Of a DNA stretch of 64,000 nt, positions 50,838 to 60,036 are shown piece after piece (position 1 is the stretch's first letter; every line of letters begins with the position of its first letter). The translations under genes were made by a program, and so were the position numbers. Below the pieces are notes generated by a model. The model saw only the letters and a program-made list of their open reading frames with translations, made no database searches and was not told the DNA's origin. The stretch comes from an uncultured Reyranella sp. (GTDB lineage: Bacteria; Pseudomonadota; Alphaproteobacteria; Reyranellales; Reyranellaceae). The stretch covers positions 1-64,000 of the forward strand of contig NZ_CAMFKM010000020.1 in NCBI RefSeq assembly GCF_945957355.1. Direction: 5' to 3'.

Positions 50838-52379
50838 ATGCATCCCTATCATCACGCCCGCACCCATCCCGACAAGCCCGCCTACATCATGGCCGGCAGC
50901 GGCGAGACGGTGACCTATCGCCAGCTCGACGAGCAGTCCAACCGCATCGCGCAGCTCTTCCGCTCGCTCGGCCTCCAGGCCGGCGATCACGTCGCGATCT
51001 TCCTCGAGAACAATCCGCGCTTCTTCGAGATCTGCTGGGGCGCCCAGCGGTCGGGCCTGATCTATACGGCGATCAGCTCCCGCCTCACCGCCGCCGAGGT
51101 CGACTATATCGTCACCGACTGCGGCGCCCGCCTGTTCGTCACCTCGAAGGCGCTGGCCGACAAGGCGGCCGAGCTGGTGCCGCTGATGAAGGGCGCTCCG
51201 CATCGCTACATGATCGACGGTACGATCCCGGGCTATGAGTCCTGGGAGGATGCGGTCGCGCGCTGTCCCGCGACGCCCATCGCCGACGAGACGGCCGGTC
51301 ACGACATGCTTTATTCGTCGGGAACGACGGGGCGACCCAAGGGCGTCATGCCGGTGGTCGAGAAGCAGCCGATCGACTTCGACAATCCCCTGCTGGCGGT
51401 CAGCCGCAAGCTCTACGGCATAGACAGCGACACGATCTACCTGTCGCCGGCGCCGCTCTATCATGCGGCTCCGCTGCGCTTCAACATGAGCGTCATGCGG
51501 CTGGGCGGCACTTCGGTGATCATGGAGCACTTCGACGCCGAGGAATATCTGTCGCTGATCCCGAAGTACAAGATCACGCACACGCAGGTCGTGCCGACCA
51601 TGTTCGTCCGCTTCCTCAAGCTGCCCGAGGAGGTGCGCGCGAAGTACGACGTCTCGTCGCTGAAGTGCGCGATTCATGCTGCCGCGCCCTGCCCCATTCC
51701 CACCAAGGAAGCGATGATCAACTGGTGGGGCCCGATCATCTGGGAATATTACGGCGGCACCGAAGGCAACGGCCTCACCATGTGCAACGCCCAGGAATGG
51801 ATGGCGCACAAGGGCACGGTCGGCCGCGCGATCATCGGCAAGCTCAAGATCTGCGACGACGAGGGCAACGAGCTGCCGACCGGCGAATCCGGTACCGTCT
51901 ACTTCGCCGAGGGCCGTCAATTCGAGTATCACAACGATCCGAAGAAGACAGCCGAGTCACGCCATCCCAAGGGCTGGAGCACGCTGGGCGACGTCGGCTA
52001 TCTCGATGCGGACGGCTTCCTGCACCTGACCGACCGCAAGGCCTTCATGATCATCTCCGGCGGGGTGAACATCTACCCGCAGGAATGCGAGAACCTGCTG
52101 ATCAACCACCCGAAGGTGATGGACTGCGCCGTGTTCGGCGTGCCCAACGCCGACTTCGGCGAGGAAGTGAAGGCGGTCGTGCAGCCGCGCGACATGGCCG
52201 ATGCCGGCCCCGCGTTCGCCGAGGAGCTGATCGCCTACTGCAAGCAGCACCTCTCCGCGATCAAGTGCCCGCGCAGCGTCGATTTCGAGGAGGAACTGCC
52301 GCGCCATCCGACCGGCAAGCTCTACAAGCGCCTGCTGCGCGACCGCTACTGGCAGGGCATGGCGAGCAGGATCGCCTAG
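50838..52379 (+). CDS. AMP-binding acyl-CoA synthetase
   Basis: A 513-residue ANL-superfamily ligase that activates a carboxylic acid through acyl-AMP to acyl-CoA. Motifs: P-loop YSSGTTGRPKG (about 156-166), the adenine motif WEYYGGTEGNG, the hinge region LHLTDRKAFMIISGGVNIYPQE, and the C-terminal Lys in HPTGKLYKRLL. The subtype is close to synthetases of the FadD3/crotonobetaine group. A longer frame begins upstream, but MHPYHHARTHPDKPAYIM from 50838 is the natural start. The acid is unknown. Confidence 0.92.
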   Translation: MHPYHHARTHPDKPAYIMAGSGETVTYRQLDEQSNRIAQLFRSLGLQAGDHVAIFLENNPRFFEICWGAQRSGLIYTAISSRLTAAEVDYIVTDCGARLFVTSKALADKAAELVPLMKGAPHRYMIDGTIPGYESWEDAVARCPATPIADETAGHDMLYSSGTTGRPKGVMPVVEKQPIDFDNPLLAVSRKLYGIDSDTIYLSPAPLYHAAPLRFNMSVMRLGGTSVIMEHFDAEEYLSLIPKYKITHTQVVPTMFVRFLKLPEEVRAKYDVSSLKCAIHAAAPCPIPTKEAMINWWGPIIWEYYGGTEGNGLTMCNAQEWMAHKGTVGRAIIGKLKICDDEGNELPTGESGTVYFAEGRQFEYHNDPKKTAESRHPKGWSTLGDVGYLDADGFLHLTDRKAFMIISGGVNIYPQECENLLINHPKVMDCAVFGVPNADFGEEVKAVVQPRDMADAGPAFAEELIAYCKQHLSAIKCPRSVDFEEELPRHPTGKLYKRLLRDRYWQGMASRIA

Positions 52380-52398
52380 CGAGGAACGTCGGGCGCCG

Positions 52399-53037
52399 CT
52401 ACGGAGCGCCCGCCGAGGCCTTCCACCTCGGCGCGGCCAGCGTCTCGGCGTAGTTGGTGAACATGAGGTTGAACGAAATGCTGACCCGCTCCGTCGTGCC
52501 TTCGTTGGAAGGCACGTGGTGGCGCAGCCACGACGGGAAGATCACCATCCGGCCGGGCTGCGGCTGGGCAACGGATGCATTGGCCGTCACGTTCGTGGGC
52601 TTGCCGCTCCACGGCATGATCGAGATCGGCCGCGGATCCTGGAAGACGAGTTCCGTGCCGCTGCCGGGAATGTCGACGTAGTAGACGCCGCTCAGGAAAT
52701 TGTTCGGGTGGGCGTGGGTGGGATGGTAGCTGCCCGGAGGATTAACGTTGGCCCAGCAGCCCGTGATCATCAGTGGAAAGCGCTCGAGCTGAAGAAATTC
52801 GAGGACGCTCTTCGAGGAGACTTCGATCAAGCCAGCCAGTTCGGCGAAGCCCGGTCGCGTATGCAGATCGTGCGGCGTCTGCCAGTTCCGGCCGCTCTGC
52901 AGCTGCGGACGCGGCGAAATGATCGTCTCGATTTCGGCCTTGAGCCTGGAATTGAAAGGCGCCGCGTCGGCGGGAGCGATGTCGAGGATCCAGAGCGGCG
53001 TGGGGAACAGCTCCTGAACCTGCTGTTTGATTTTCAT
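52399..53037 (-). CDS. Putative 2-oxoglutarate/Fe(II) oxygenase (TIGR02466-like)
   Basis: A 212-residue protein of the family of putative 2OG-Fe(II) oxygenases with LFPTPLWILDI at the N-terminus. The segment SYHPTHAHPNNFLSGVYYVDIP carries the likely metal His, and the later GRMVIFPSWLRHHVPSNEGTTERVSISFNLMF carries the distal His and the 2OG-binding Arg. The family is common in marine bacteria and phages, with no proven substrate. A GGGAGAG site precedes the ATG at 53037. Confidence 0.82.
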   Translation of the reverse strand: MKIKQQVQELFPTPLWILDIAPADAAPFNSRLKAEIETIISPRPQLQSGRNWQTPHDLHTRPGFAELAGLIEVSSKSVLEFLQLERFPLMITGCWANVNPPGSYHPTHAHPNNFLSGVYYVDIPGSGTELVFQDPRPISIMPWSGKPTNVTANASVAQPQPGRMVIFPSWLRHHVPSNEGTTERVSISFNLMFTNYAETLAAPRWKASAGAP

Positions 53038-53197
53038 GTTTCTCTCCCTGTTTTCACATCCAGTGTATCCCTGATTTTTCAGAACGAAACGCGGCACAGT
53101 TGCCGGGTCGGCAAGGTCCTTACCTCATGGGCCTCCGGCCCCCTGCCTGCTATGCAGGACCACTGAATCACGAACCAATTCCCAAGGGAGATCCGCC

Positions 53198-54169
53198 ATG
53201 AAGGCAGCCGTCGTCACCGACAAGGGCGTCCAGTACACCGACGCCCCCAAGCCCGTACCCAAGGCAGGCGAGATCCTGATCAAGGTGAAGGCGGCGTCGC
53301 TGAACCGCGCCGACCTCGCCGTGGCGTCGGGTCATTCGCACGGCCGCATCGGCGGTCCCGGCACCATCGTGGGCCTGGAATGCGCGGGCGAAGTCGAGGC
53401 GATCGGCCCCGACGTGAAGGACTTCAAGCCAGGCGACCGGGTCATGAGTTCGGCCGCCGGTGGCTTCGCCGAATATGCCGTCACCGATGCCGGCCGCGCC
53501 CACAAGATCCCCGCCAACAACATGAGCTACGAGCAGGCCGCCTGCATGCCCGTGGCCGTACAGACCATGCACAATGCGCTGGTCGGCGCCGGCCGCCTCA
53601 AGAAGGGTGAGACCGTGCTGATCCAGGGCGCGAGCTCGGGCGTCGGCCTGCTCGGCATGCAGATCGCGAAGATCATGGGGGCTTCGGTCGTGCTAGGCAG
53701 CTCGACCAACGATAGCCGCCGCGCGCGGCTGGGCGAGTTCGGCTGCGACGTCGCCATCGACACGCGCGATCCGAAGTGGCCGGACAAGGTCAAGGAAGCG
53801 ACCGGCGGCAAGGGCGTCGACCTGATCGTCGACCAGGTCTCGGGCGGCGTGATGAACCAGAACATGGAGGCCGCCGCCATCCTCGGCCGCATCGTGAATG
53901 TCGGCCGCCTGGGCGGCATGAAGGGCGAGTTCAACTTCGACCTGCATGCGCTGAAGCGCATCGACTATATCGGCGTGACCTTCCGCACCCGCAGCCCCGA
54001 GGAAGTGCGCGACATCGTGCAGGCCGCCCGCAAGGACCTGTGGCCGGCCATCGAGGACGGCAAGCTCAGCCTGCCGATCGACAGGACCTTCCCCCTGTCC
54101 GAGGCCGCCGCCGCGCTTGCGCACATGAAGGCCAATGCCCATTTTGGCAAGATCGTCCTCGTCGTCTGA
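53198..54169 (+). CDS. Quinone oxidoreductase/zinc-type alcohol dehydrogenase superfamily protein
   Basis: A 323-residue medium-chain reductase of the NADPH:quinone oxidoreductase (QOR/PIG3) type. The N-terminal GroES-like domain has VKAASLNRADLAVASG and GLECAGEVEAIGPDVKDFKPGDRV. The NADPH-binding motif is QGASSGVGLLGMQIAK (near 145-160). No structural or catalytic zinc ligands are seen. It reduces quinones or enones. The tldD gene starts 24 bases after the stop and is likely co-transcribed by proximity, though their functions differ. Confidence 0.92.
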   Translation: MKAAVVTDKGVQYTDAPKPVPKAGEILIKVKAASLNRADLAVASGHSHGRIGGPGTIVGLECAGEVEAIGPDVKDFKPGDRVMSSAAGGFAEYAVTDAGRAHKIPANNMSYEQAACMPVAVQTMHNALVGAGRLKKGETVLIQGASSGVGLLGMQIAKIMGASVVLGSSTNDSRRARLGEFGCDVAIDTRDPKWPDKVKEATGGKGVDLIVDQVSGGVMNQNMEAAAILGRIVNVGRLGGMKGEFNFDLHALKRIDYIGVTFRTRSPEEVRDIVQAARKDLWPAIEDGKLSLPIDRTFPLSEAAAALAHMKANAHFGKIVLVV

Positions 54170-54193
54170 GGACGGAAACAAGGCAGGCCCGCA

Positions 54194-55639
54194 ATGAGCA
54201 AATCGATCAACCATCTCGCCACCGCCGACGGCCTGTTCTTCGGCAAGGATGGCCTCGACCGGCGCAAGACCGAGAAGATGGTGGACGAGGCGCTGGCCGG
54301 CACCGACGACGGCGAGCTGTTCCTCGAATACGTCCAGAGCGAGAGCCTGTCGTTCGACGACGGCAAGCTGAAGAGCGCGTCGTTCGATACCTCGCAGGGC
54401 TTCGGCCTGCGGTCGGTGGCGGGCGACGTCACGGGCTTCGCCCATGCGTCGGCGCTCGACGAGCAGGCGCTGAAGCGCGCGGCCGAGACGGTGAAGACCG
54501 TCCGCTCGGGCCGCGGCGGCACGTCGGATGAGTCTCCGCGCGGCACCAACCGCCTTCTGTATGCCGACGACAATCCGATCGACGGCGTGCCGTTCGCGCA
54601 GAAGGTCGCCCTGATGCAGGAGATCGATGCCTATGTCCGCGGCAAGGAGCCCAAGGCGCGCCAGGTCTCGGTCTCGCTGTCGGGCTCGTGGCAGGTCGTG
54701 GAGATCGTGCGCGCCGGCGGCTGGCGCGCCGCCGACGTGCGCCCGCTGGTGCGGTTGAACGTCAGCGTGGTCTGCGCCGACGGCTCGCGCATGGAAGCCG
54801 GCAGCACCGGCAGCGGCCGCCGCGCCGCCTATGGCGATATCTTCCTGCCGGGCTACTGGCGGAAAGAGGCCGACGAGGCGATCCGGCAGGCGCTGGTCAA
54901 TCTCGATTCGATCGAAGCGCCGGCCGGCGAGATGCCGGTCGTGCTGGGCGCCGGCTGGTCGGGCGTGCTGTGGCACGAGGCGGTCGGCCACGGGCTGGAA
55001 GGCGACTTCCACCGCAAGAAGACCTCGATGTTCAGCCACCTGATGGGCGAGATGATCGCGTCGCCCGGTGTTACCGTGGTCGACGACGGCACGCTGAACG
55101 ACCGCCGCGGCTCGCTCACCATCGACGACGAAGGTACGCCCACCCAGCGCAACGTGCTGATCGAGGACGGCCGCCTGGTCGGCCTGATGCAGGACCGCAT
55201 GAACGCCCGCCTGATGGGCGTGAAGCCGACCGGCAACGGCCGCCGCCAGGGTCACGCCTATGCGCCGATGCCGCGCATGACCAACACCTTCATGCTGGGC
55301 GGCGACAAGGACCCGAAGGAAATCATCGCCTCGGTGAAGAAGGGCCTCTACTGCGCCAATTTCGGCGGCGGCCAGGTCGACATCGTGTCGGGCAAGTTCG
55401 TGTTCAGCGTGACCGAGGGCTACCTGATCGAGGACGGCAAGCTCGGCCGCCCGGTCAAGGGCGCGACCCTGATCGGCGCCGGGTCCGAGGCACTGACCCG
55501 CGTCGGCATGGTCGGCAACGACATGTCGCTCGATCCCGGCATTGGCACCTGCGGCAAGGACGGTCAGGGCGTTCCGGTCGGCGTCGGCCAGCCGACCCTG
55601 CGCATCGACGCGCTGACGGTCGGCGGCACCGCGACCTGA
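54194..55639 (+). CDS. tldD: TldD-family metalloprotease
   Basis: A 481-residue TldD. The metal-binding motif HEAVGHGLEGD lies near residues 257-267, with the typical context VLGAGWSGVLWHEAVGHG. The C-terminal Cys/Gly-rich segments CANFGGGQVDIVSGKFVFSV and GIGTCGKDGQGVPVGVGQP are characteristic. TldD works with TldE/PmbA as a heterodimer that degrades unfolded peptides and matures some modified peptides. No tldE is adjacent. The N-terminal FGKDGLDRR region matches alphaproteobacterial homologues. Confidence 0.95.
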   Translation: MSKSINHLATADGLFFGKDGLDRRKTEKMVDEALAGTDDGELFLEYVQSESLSFDDGKLKSASFDTSQGFGLRSVAGDVTGFAHASALDEQALKRAAETVKTVRSGRGGTSDESPRGTNRLLYADDNPIDGVPFAQKVALMQEIDAYVRGKEPKARQVSVSLSGSWQVVEIVRAGGWRAADVRPLVRLNVSVVCADGSRMEAGSTGSGRRAAYGDIFLPGYWRKEADEAIRQALVNLDSIEAPAGEMPVVLGAGWSGVLWHEAVGHGLEGDFHRKKTSMFSHLMGEMIASPGVTVVDDGTLNDRRGSLTIDDEGTPTQRNVLIEDGRLVGLMQDRMNARLMGVKPTGNGRRQGHAYAPMPRMTNTFMLGGDKDPKEIIASVKKGLYCANFGGGQVDIVSGKFVFSVTEGYLIEDGKLGRPVKGATLIGAGSEALTRVGMVGNDMSLDPGIGTCGKDGQGVPVGVGQPTLRIDALTVGGTAT

Positions 55640-55661
55640 TCTCCGCTTCCCCTTCGAATTC

Positions 55662-55684
55662 CTCTCCCTGACAGGGGGAGAGGG
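55662..55684. other. Palindrome between convergent tldD and DUF1801 genes
   Basis: CCTCTCCC (55662-55669) and GGGAGAGG (55677-55684) form an 8-bp stem around a 7-base loop (TGACAGG). It sits between two convergent genes, where a bidirectional terminator is expected, but no T run follows on either strand. It is equally likely to be a dispersed repeat. Confidence 0.5.
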
Positions 55685-55700
55685 GCATGAGTGGTGCTTG

Positions 55701-56102
55701 CTACCGCTTCTTCTTTTTCGCGGCCCTCTCGGCCAGCGCTTCCTTGTTCGCGGCTACGGCAGCGCGGATCAAGGTCTTGAAGGCCGGTGCGTTGAGGGTA
55801 CCGCCCTCGGGAATGTCGATGGCGCGTCGCACGTTGCCGTCGAGGCTGGCGTTGAACAGCTTCTTCGGATCGGGCAGTGCCGCGCCGCGCGCGAAGGTGA
55901 GCTTGACGATCTGCTTGTAGGTCTCGCCGGTGCAGACGATGCCGTCATGCTCCCACACCGGCACACCGCGCCACTTCCATTCCTCGATGATTTCCGGGTC
56001 CGCCTCATGGATCAGCTTCCGCACGCGAGCCAGTGTCTCGCCGCGCCAATCGCCCAGCTCCTTGATTCGCTTGTCGATGTTGGCGGAAGCGGCGACGCTC
56101 AT
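55701..56102 (-). CDS. DUF1801-type (YdhG-like) protein
   Basis: A 133-residue protein starting MSVAASANIDKRIKELGDWRGETLARVRKLIHEADP, with EEWKWRGVPVWEHDGIVCTGETYKQIVKLTFARGAALPDP. These are the hallmarks of DUF1801/YdhG-like proteins, some of which are thought to bind iron or metals. The C-terminus is a Lys-rich tail (AKKKKR). It begins 2 bases after the stop of the ketopantoate-reductase-like gene and is probably translated from the same mRNA. Confidence 0.85.
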   Translation of the reverse strand: MSVAASANIDKRIKELGDWRGETLARVRKLIHEADPEIIEEWKWRGVPVWEHDGIVCTGETYKQIVKLTFARGAALPDPKKLFNASLDGNVRRAIDIPEGGTLNAPAFKTLIRAAVAANKEALAERAAKKKKR

Positions 56103-56104
56103 GG

Positions 56105-57091
56105 TCAGGACTGATAGAGCTGCTTCGATTCGGCCAGGCTGACGACAATCGCTTCGATGGCATCGAGCGTCGGCGTATCGAGTCCGGCGGCGCGCGCGAA
56201 GGCCACCGGCGCGCGCACGATCGCCTCGACCTCCATCGGCCGGCCGCCTTCGTAATCCTGCAGGATCGACGGACGGTGATCGGGATAGACGCGCTTGGGC
56301 CCGTAGCGAACCTCGGGCGAATCGTCGAGCACGACGCCGTTCGCGGCGGCGATGGCCAACGCCTCGGCATGGGCGCGGCGGGCCAGACGATTGACCATCG
56401 GCGTCGCCTGGATGGTCGTCGGCTGGCGCAGGATGAGGCACAGCGTCGAGCCGGTGAAATTGGCCATCAGCTTGTGCCAGATGTCGTAGCGGATGTCGGT
56501 GGTCGAGGGCGAGGCGATACCGGCCGCGATCAGCGTCTCGCGCAGCCTGGTGATGCGCGGCGTCTGCTGGTCGTCGGGTTCGCCCACCCACAGCACGTTG
56601 CGCTCGGGCGAGATGTTGCGCACCACGCCGGGCTCGATCACGTGGTTGGACGAGGTGATGACGCCGCCCAGGGTGCGGTCGAAGCCCACCGTCTTCAAGA
56701 GAGCGCCGCCGGGATCGAGGCGCGACAGGTCCGGCGCCTTGGGTCGGTCCTTGCCGAGCCCGTGGCCGTACCACCAGGGAATGCCGTTCTGCGCGAAGAC
56801 GACCGGCGTGTCCGGCCCCAGCAGGGGCGCCACCGTATCGGCGATCGCCGACAGGCTCGAGGCCTTCAGGGTCGAGATCACCACGTCCTGCGGGCCGAGA
56901 TCGGCCGGCTTGTCGCTGGCCGCGACCTTGGCGACGATGGTCTTGTCGCCGGTCAGCAGGGTGAGGCCTTTGGCGCGGATCGCCTCGAGATGGGGACCGC
57001 GGGCCACGACGGAGACCTCGTTGCCGGCCGCCGCGAGGCGCGTCGCATAGTTGCCGCCGATCGCGCCGGCGCCGAAAACACAGATACGCAT
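56105..57091 (-). CDS. 2-Dehydropantoate 2-reductase family protein (PanE/ApbA)
   Basis: A 328-residue NADPH-dependent ketopantoate-reductase-family protein. It starts MRICVFGAGAIGGNYATRLAAAG, a textbook Rossmann GxGxxG, with the catalytic-region Lys in WHKLMANFTGSTL and the C-terminal helical domain. In PanE this reaction forms pantoate for coenzyme A. Many alphaproteobacteria have several paralogues with other 2-oxo acids as substrates, so pantothenate synthesis is not certain. ATG 57091 is preferred to an upstream frame extension. Confidence 0.88.
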   Translation of the reverse strand: MRICVFGAGAIGGNYATRLAAAGNEVSVVARGPHLEAIRAKGLTLLTGDKTIVAKVAASDKPADLGPQDVVISTLKASSLSAIADTVAPLLGPDTPVVFAQNGIPWWYGHGLGKDRPKAPDLSRLDPGGALLKTVGFDRTLGGVITSSNHVIEPGVVRNISPERNVLWVGEPDDQQTPRITRLRETLIAAGIASPSTTDIRYDIWHKLMANFTGSTLCLILRQPTTIQATPMVNRLARRAHAEALAIAAANGVVLDDSPEVRYGPKRVYPDHRPSILQDYEGGRPMEVEAIVRAPVAFARAAGLDTPTLDAIEAIVVSLAESKQLYQS

Positions 57092-57092
57092 C

Positions 57093-57662
57093 TTAACTCT
57101 TCGTCTCCGCAAATCGCAGCGAGCCGAGGAAGCGGGTAGCCGCGGCTTTCGTGTCCTCGTCGTTCTTCGCCGTGACCAGAAGGCGATAGAGCCGGTCCTT
57201 CACGATGTAGGTCCGCATCATCACGAGCGAGCCCTGCTGGTCGGCAATGTCGAGCGCGTAGCCGTCCCACCCCTGCAGGGTCACCGGCTCGTCGAGCACG
57301 TACTTGAATTTGGCGCGCGGGAAGGCCTTCTCGGCCTCGCCGCGTCCCAGTTCGCGGGCCATCTCCTTGCCGTCCTTGGACGAGAACCAGCCGGGCTCGT
57401 AGTCGACATAGTCGAAATCGAACATCTCGTCGGCGCGCTTGGAGGCCCAGGCGAGTCTCTCGCCGGTATGGCCCTTTTCCTTCTCGGCCGCCGAGCTCTT
57501 GTTGACCGGCGCCGGCATCTCGAGCCGGAAACGCAGGTCGGGGCCGACCACGGTCTGCCACTGGTCGGCCTGGGCGTAGGCGACCGTCGGTACGGCCGAC
57601 AGGGCCGGCGCCGCAAAAACGAACGAACGACGGGTCATTCCAATACTCTTCGACAAACTCAT
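57093..57662 (-). CDS. Exported hypothetical protein with Tat-like signal
   Basis: A 189-residue protein whose N-terminus (SIGMTRRSFVFAAPALSAVPTVAYAQ) is a signal peptide with a TRRSFVF Tat-like motif. The mature part has beta-rich segments around QWQTVVGPDLRFRLEMPAPV and GSLVMMRTYIVKDRLYRLLVTAKNDED. It probably forms a small periplasmic beta domain. ATG 57662 overlaps the stop of the upstream VOC gene (ATGA); ATG 57638, after GAAGAG, is an equally good alternative. The function is unknown. Confidence 0.7.
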   Translation of the reverse strand: MSLSKSIGMTRRSFVFAAPALSAVPTVAYAQADQWQTVVGPDLRFRLEMPAPVNKSSAAEKEKGHTGERLAWASKRADEMFDFDYVDYEPGWFSSKDGKEMARELGRGEAEKAFPRAKFKYVLDEPVTLQGWDGYALDIADQQGSLVMMRTYIVKDRLYRLLVTAKNDEDTKAAATRFLGSLRFAETKS

Positions 57663-58513
57663 ACCGGCGGCACCAGCTCTTCGCGGCCGGACCAATCCCA
57701 GGCGAGGCCCGTGCGCGAGACACCAAGCAGCAGCCCGTGCAATTCCCTCGGATGGATCCAGCCGCCGTCAGGATCGGTCACCGGATCGGAGCCGCGCGGC
57801 GTGTAGCGCGCATTGGCGTCGAGCAGGCGCTGGCGCACGTTGGGCCAGTCGTGGACCTCGACGTAGCACATGTAGAGCGAGTCGCCGTGCTTGTGGGCGA
57901 AGCGGCCCATCGCATGGACGTTGTCGGTGACCTGGCTGAGTTCGATGCGGTCGAGCCGGTTGGGCGGATCGAACAAAGTGAGCGTGCCGATATAACCGAA
58001 GCGCTCGCTGCCGATCTCGCTGAAGCGCGATGGATCGAGGCCGAACAGCCCGGCATAGACCGCGGCGACGCGGCGCCAGTCGCTCATCAGCGTGTTGGTC
58101 GTCTCGTAGAGGAACGACACCGGCCCGACCCTCGGCCGGTAGGTGCTCTCGGAGATCACGATCGGCAGGCCGAAAGTCGCCTCGTTCGAGAGATAGAGCT
58201 GCCCGTTGTCGCGGTCGTAGCCGATCCCGAGACCTTCCCAGCGCTTCACCATGCCGTCGAGATCGGCGGTGCAGTAGCCCGCCGTCATCAGCCCCTCGCC
58301 GCGCCGGCTCAGGAAATCCTGGGTGAGGCCCGCGCCGTCGGCCTCGCAGAGTTCGAACTCGCTCTCGCCGACCGCGAGGATCGTGCGCCTGGCCGAGAGA
58401 TGGCGGCTGTGGTCGTGCCGCGCCACCTGGCTGCCGAGCAATTGGCCGAAGCGCTGCGCCGCCTTGGCGGCGTCGTGCACGGCGATCTGGACGCGGTCAC
58501 ACCGATCGAGCAT
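57659..58513 (-). CDS. VOC-superfamily two-domain protein
   Basis: A 284-residue protein with two glyoxalase/VOC-like modules. The first begins VQIAVHDAAKAAQRFGQLLGSQV, the second VSFLYETTNTLMSDWRRVAAVYAGLFGLDPSR. Both show the strand-helix start of VOC domains, and the end contains a metal-site-like TDPDGGWIHPRELHG. The fold is convincing, but the reaction is not. It lies 14 bases before the gshA stop on the same strand and overlaps the following exported gene by 4 bases. Confidence 0.75.
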   Translation of the reverse strand: MLDRCDRVQIAVHDAAKAAQRFGQLLGSQVARHDHSRHLSARRTILAVGESEFELCEADGAGLTQDFLSRRGEGLMTAGYCTADLDGMVKRWEGLGIGYDRDNGQLYLSNEATFGLPIVISESTYRPRVGPVSFLYETTNTLMSDWRRVAAVYAGLFGLDPSRFSEIGSERFGYIGTLTLFDPPNRLDRIELSQVTDNVHAMGRFAHKHGDSLYMCYVEVHDWPNVRQRLLDANARYTPRGSDPVTDPDGGWIHPRELHGLLLGVSRTGLAWDWSGREELVPPV

Positions 58514-58527
58514 GCCGCGACCTTACC

Positions 58528-59892
58528 TCAGTAGGCGTAGTCGCGGAACAGCGCCGCGAAGGATCCTTTCCATTCGCCATTCCACTTGGCGAGGAGTTCG
58601 TCGGCCGGCGCCTGGCCGCTGGCGACGGCGCGGTCGAGCGGCGCGAGGTACATGGTCTCGTCGGCCCCGTCCTCGTTGAGCTGCCTGCGCGCGCGCAGGC
58701 CGGCATGGGCGATCTCGACGACGTCGCGCGCCAGCTCGGAGAGGACACGACCGCGGAACATCGTGGCGAGGCCCGACTTCGGCGTCTCGGCGCGCAGGAA
58801 ATCGTGGTCGACGGTGCTCCAGTCCTTCACCAGGTCCCAGGCCGCGTCGAGCGCGCCCTGGTCATAGAGCAGTCCGACCCACAGAGCCGGCAGCGCATTG
58901 AGCGCGGCCAGCGGACCGGAATCGGCGCCTCGCATTTCGAGGTAGCGCTTCAGCCGCACCTCGGGGAAGGCCGTGGTGATGTGATCGGCCCAGTCGTTGA
59001 TCGAGGGCAGCTCGCCCGGACGCGCCGGCAGCTTGCCCTTCAGGAAGTCGCGGAAGCTCTGGCCGGCCGCGTCGATGTACTTGCCGTCGCGATAGACGAA
59101 GTACATCGGCACATCGAGCATGTAGTCGGCGTACCGCTCGAAGCCGAACCCGTCCTCGAATACGAAGGGCAGCATGCCGCAGCGATCGGGATCAGTGTCC
59201 GTCCAGATGTGGCTGCGATAGCTCTTGAAGCCGGCGTCCTTGCCTTCCTTGAAGGGCGAGTTCGCGAACAGGGCGGTGGCGATCGGCTGCAGCGCCAGCG
59301 AGACGCGGAACTTCTTCACCATGTCGGCTTCGGAGTCGAAGTCGAGATTGGTCTGCACGGTGCAGGTCCGCAGCATCATGTCGAGGCCGAGATTACCCAC
59401 CTTGGGCATGTACTCGCGCATGATCTTGTAGCGGCCCTTGGGCATCCAGTGCATGTCCTCGCGCGTCCACTCGGGCGCGAAGCCCAGCCCGATGAACGAC
59501 GCACCGATCTCGCCGGCGACCTGCTTCACCTCGTCGATATGCTGGCCGTTCTCGGCCGCCGCCTCGTGCAGGGTTTCGAGCGGCGCGCCGGACAGTTCCA
59601 GCTGGCCACCCGGCTCGAGGGTGATGCTGGCTTTTCCACGCAGAAGGGCAATCGGGTTGTTGCCCTCGACCACCGGCTCCCAGCCGAAGCGCGTCAGCCC
59701 TTCGAGCATGGCGCGGATGCCGTCCGGCCCGTCGTAGGCCAGCGGCTTCAGCGTCTTGGTGTGGTAGCCGAACTTCTCGTGCTCGGTCCCCATGCGCCAG
59801 TTGGCGCGCGGCTTGTTGCCGGCCGCGAAGTATTCAATCAGCTGCCGCCGATTTTCGATCGGCGCGCCGCCGCCCGACGGAGGTGCGGACAT
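58528..59892 (-). CDS. gshA: Glutamate-cysteine ligase, plant/alphaproteobacterial type
   Basis: A 454-residue ATP-dependent ligase making gamma-glutamylcysteine, the first step of glutathione synthesis. The family is recognised by NWRMGTEHEKFGYH (about 31-44), GKASITLEPGGQLELSGAPLETLHE, MMLRTCTVQTNLDFDSEADM and SHIWTDTDPDRCG. This type is distinct from the gammaproteobacterial GshA. A GGGAGAG site precedes ATG 59892. It lies downstream of rsmE on the same strand. Glutathione is also needed by the GST and S-formylglutathione hydrolase of this window. Confidence 0.95.
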   Translation of the reverse strand: MSAPPSGGGAPIENRRQLIEYFAAGNKPRANWRMGTEHEKFGYHTKTLKPLAYDGPDGIRAMLEGLTRFGWEPVVEGNNPIALLRGKASITLEPGGQLELSGAPLETLHEAAAENGQHIDEVKQVAGEIGASFIGLGFAPEWTREDMHWMPKGRYKIMREYMPKVGNLGLDMMLRTCTVQTNLDFDSEADMVKKFRVSLALQPIATALFANSPFKEGKDAGFKSYRSHIWTDTDPDRCGMLPFVFEDGFGFERYADYMLDVPMYFVYRDGKYIDAAGQSFRDFLKGKLPARPGELPSINDWADHITTAFPEVRLKRYLEMRGADSGPLAALNALPALWVGLLYDQGALDAAWDLVKDWSTVDHDFLRAETPKSGLATMFRGRVLSELARDVVEIAHAGLRARRQLNEDGADETMYLAPLDRAVASGQAPADELLAKWNGEWKGSFAALFRDYAY

Positions 59893-60036
59893 ACGATCAT
59901 CTCTCCCTGATCGCTCCACGCCTTGTGAGGGCTTCGGGAGCGGCGCGGTCGCATGAGAAAACCTCACCCGAGGCCGCGGCTGGTTCATCCTGTTCGATTC
60001 GCTCTCTCCCACATCGCCGGGGGCCTGCGCAAGCGC

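Noticed and set aside
55662-55684. Intrinsic terminator at the tldD end
   Set aside because: The stem is good but no U-run follows on either strand, so it is listed as a palindrome only.
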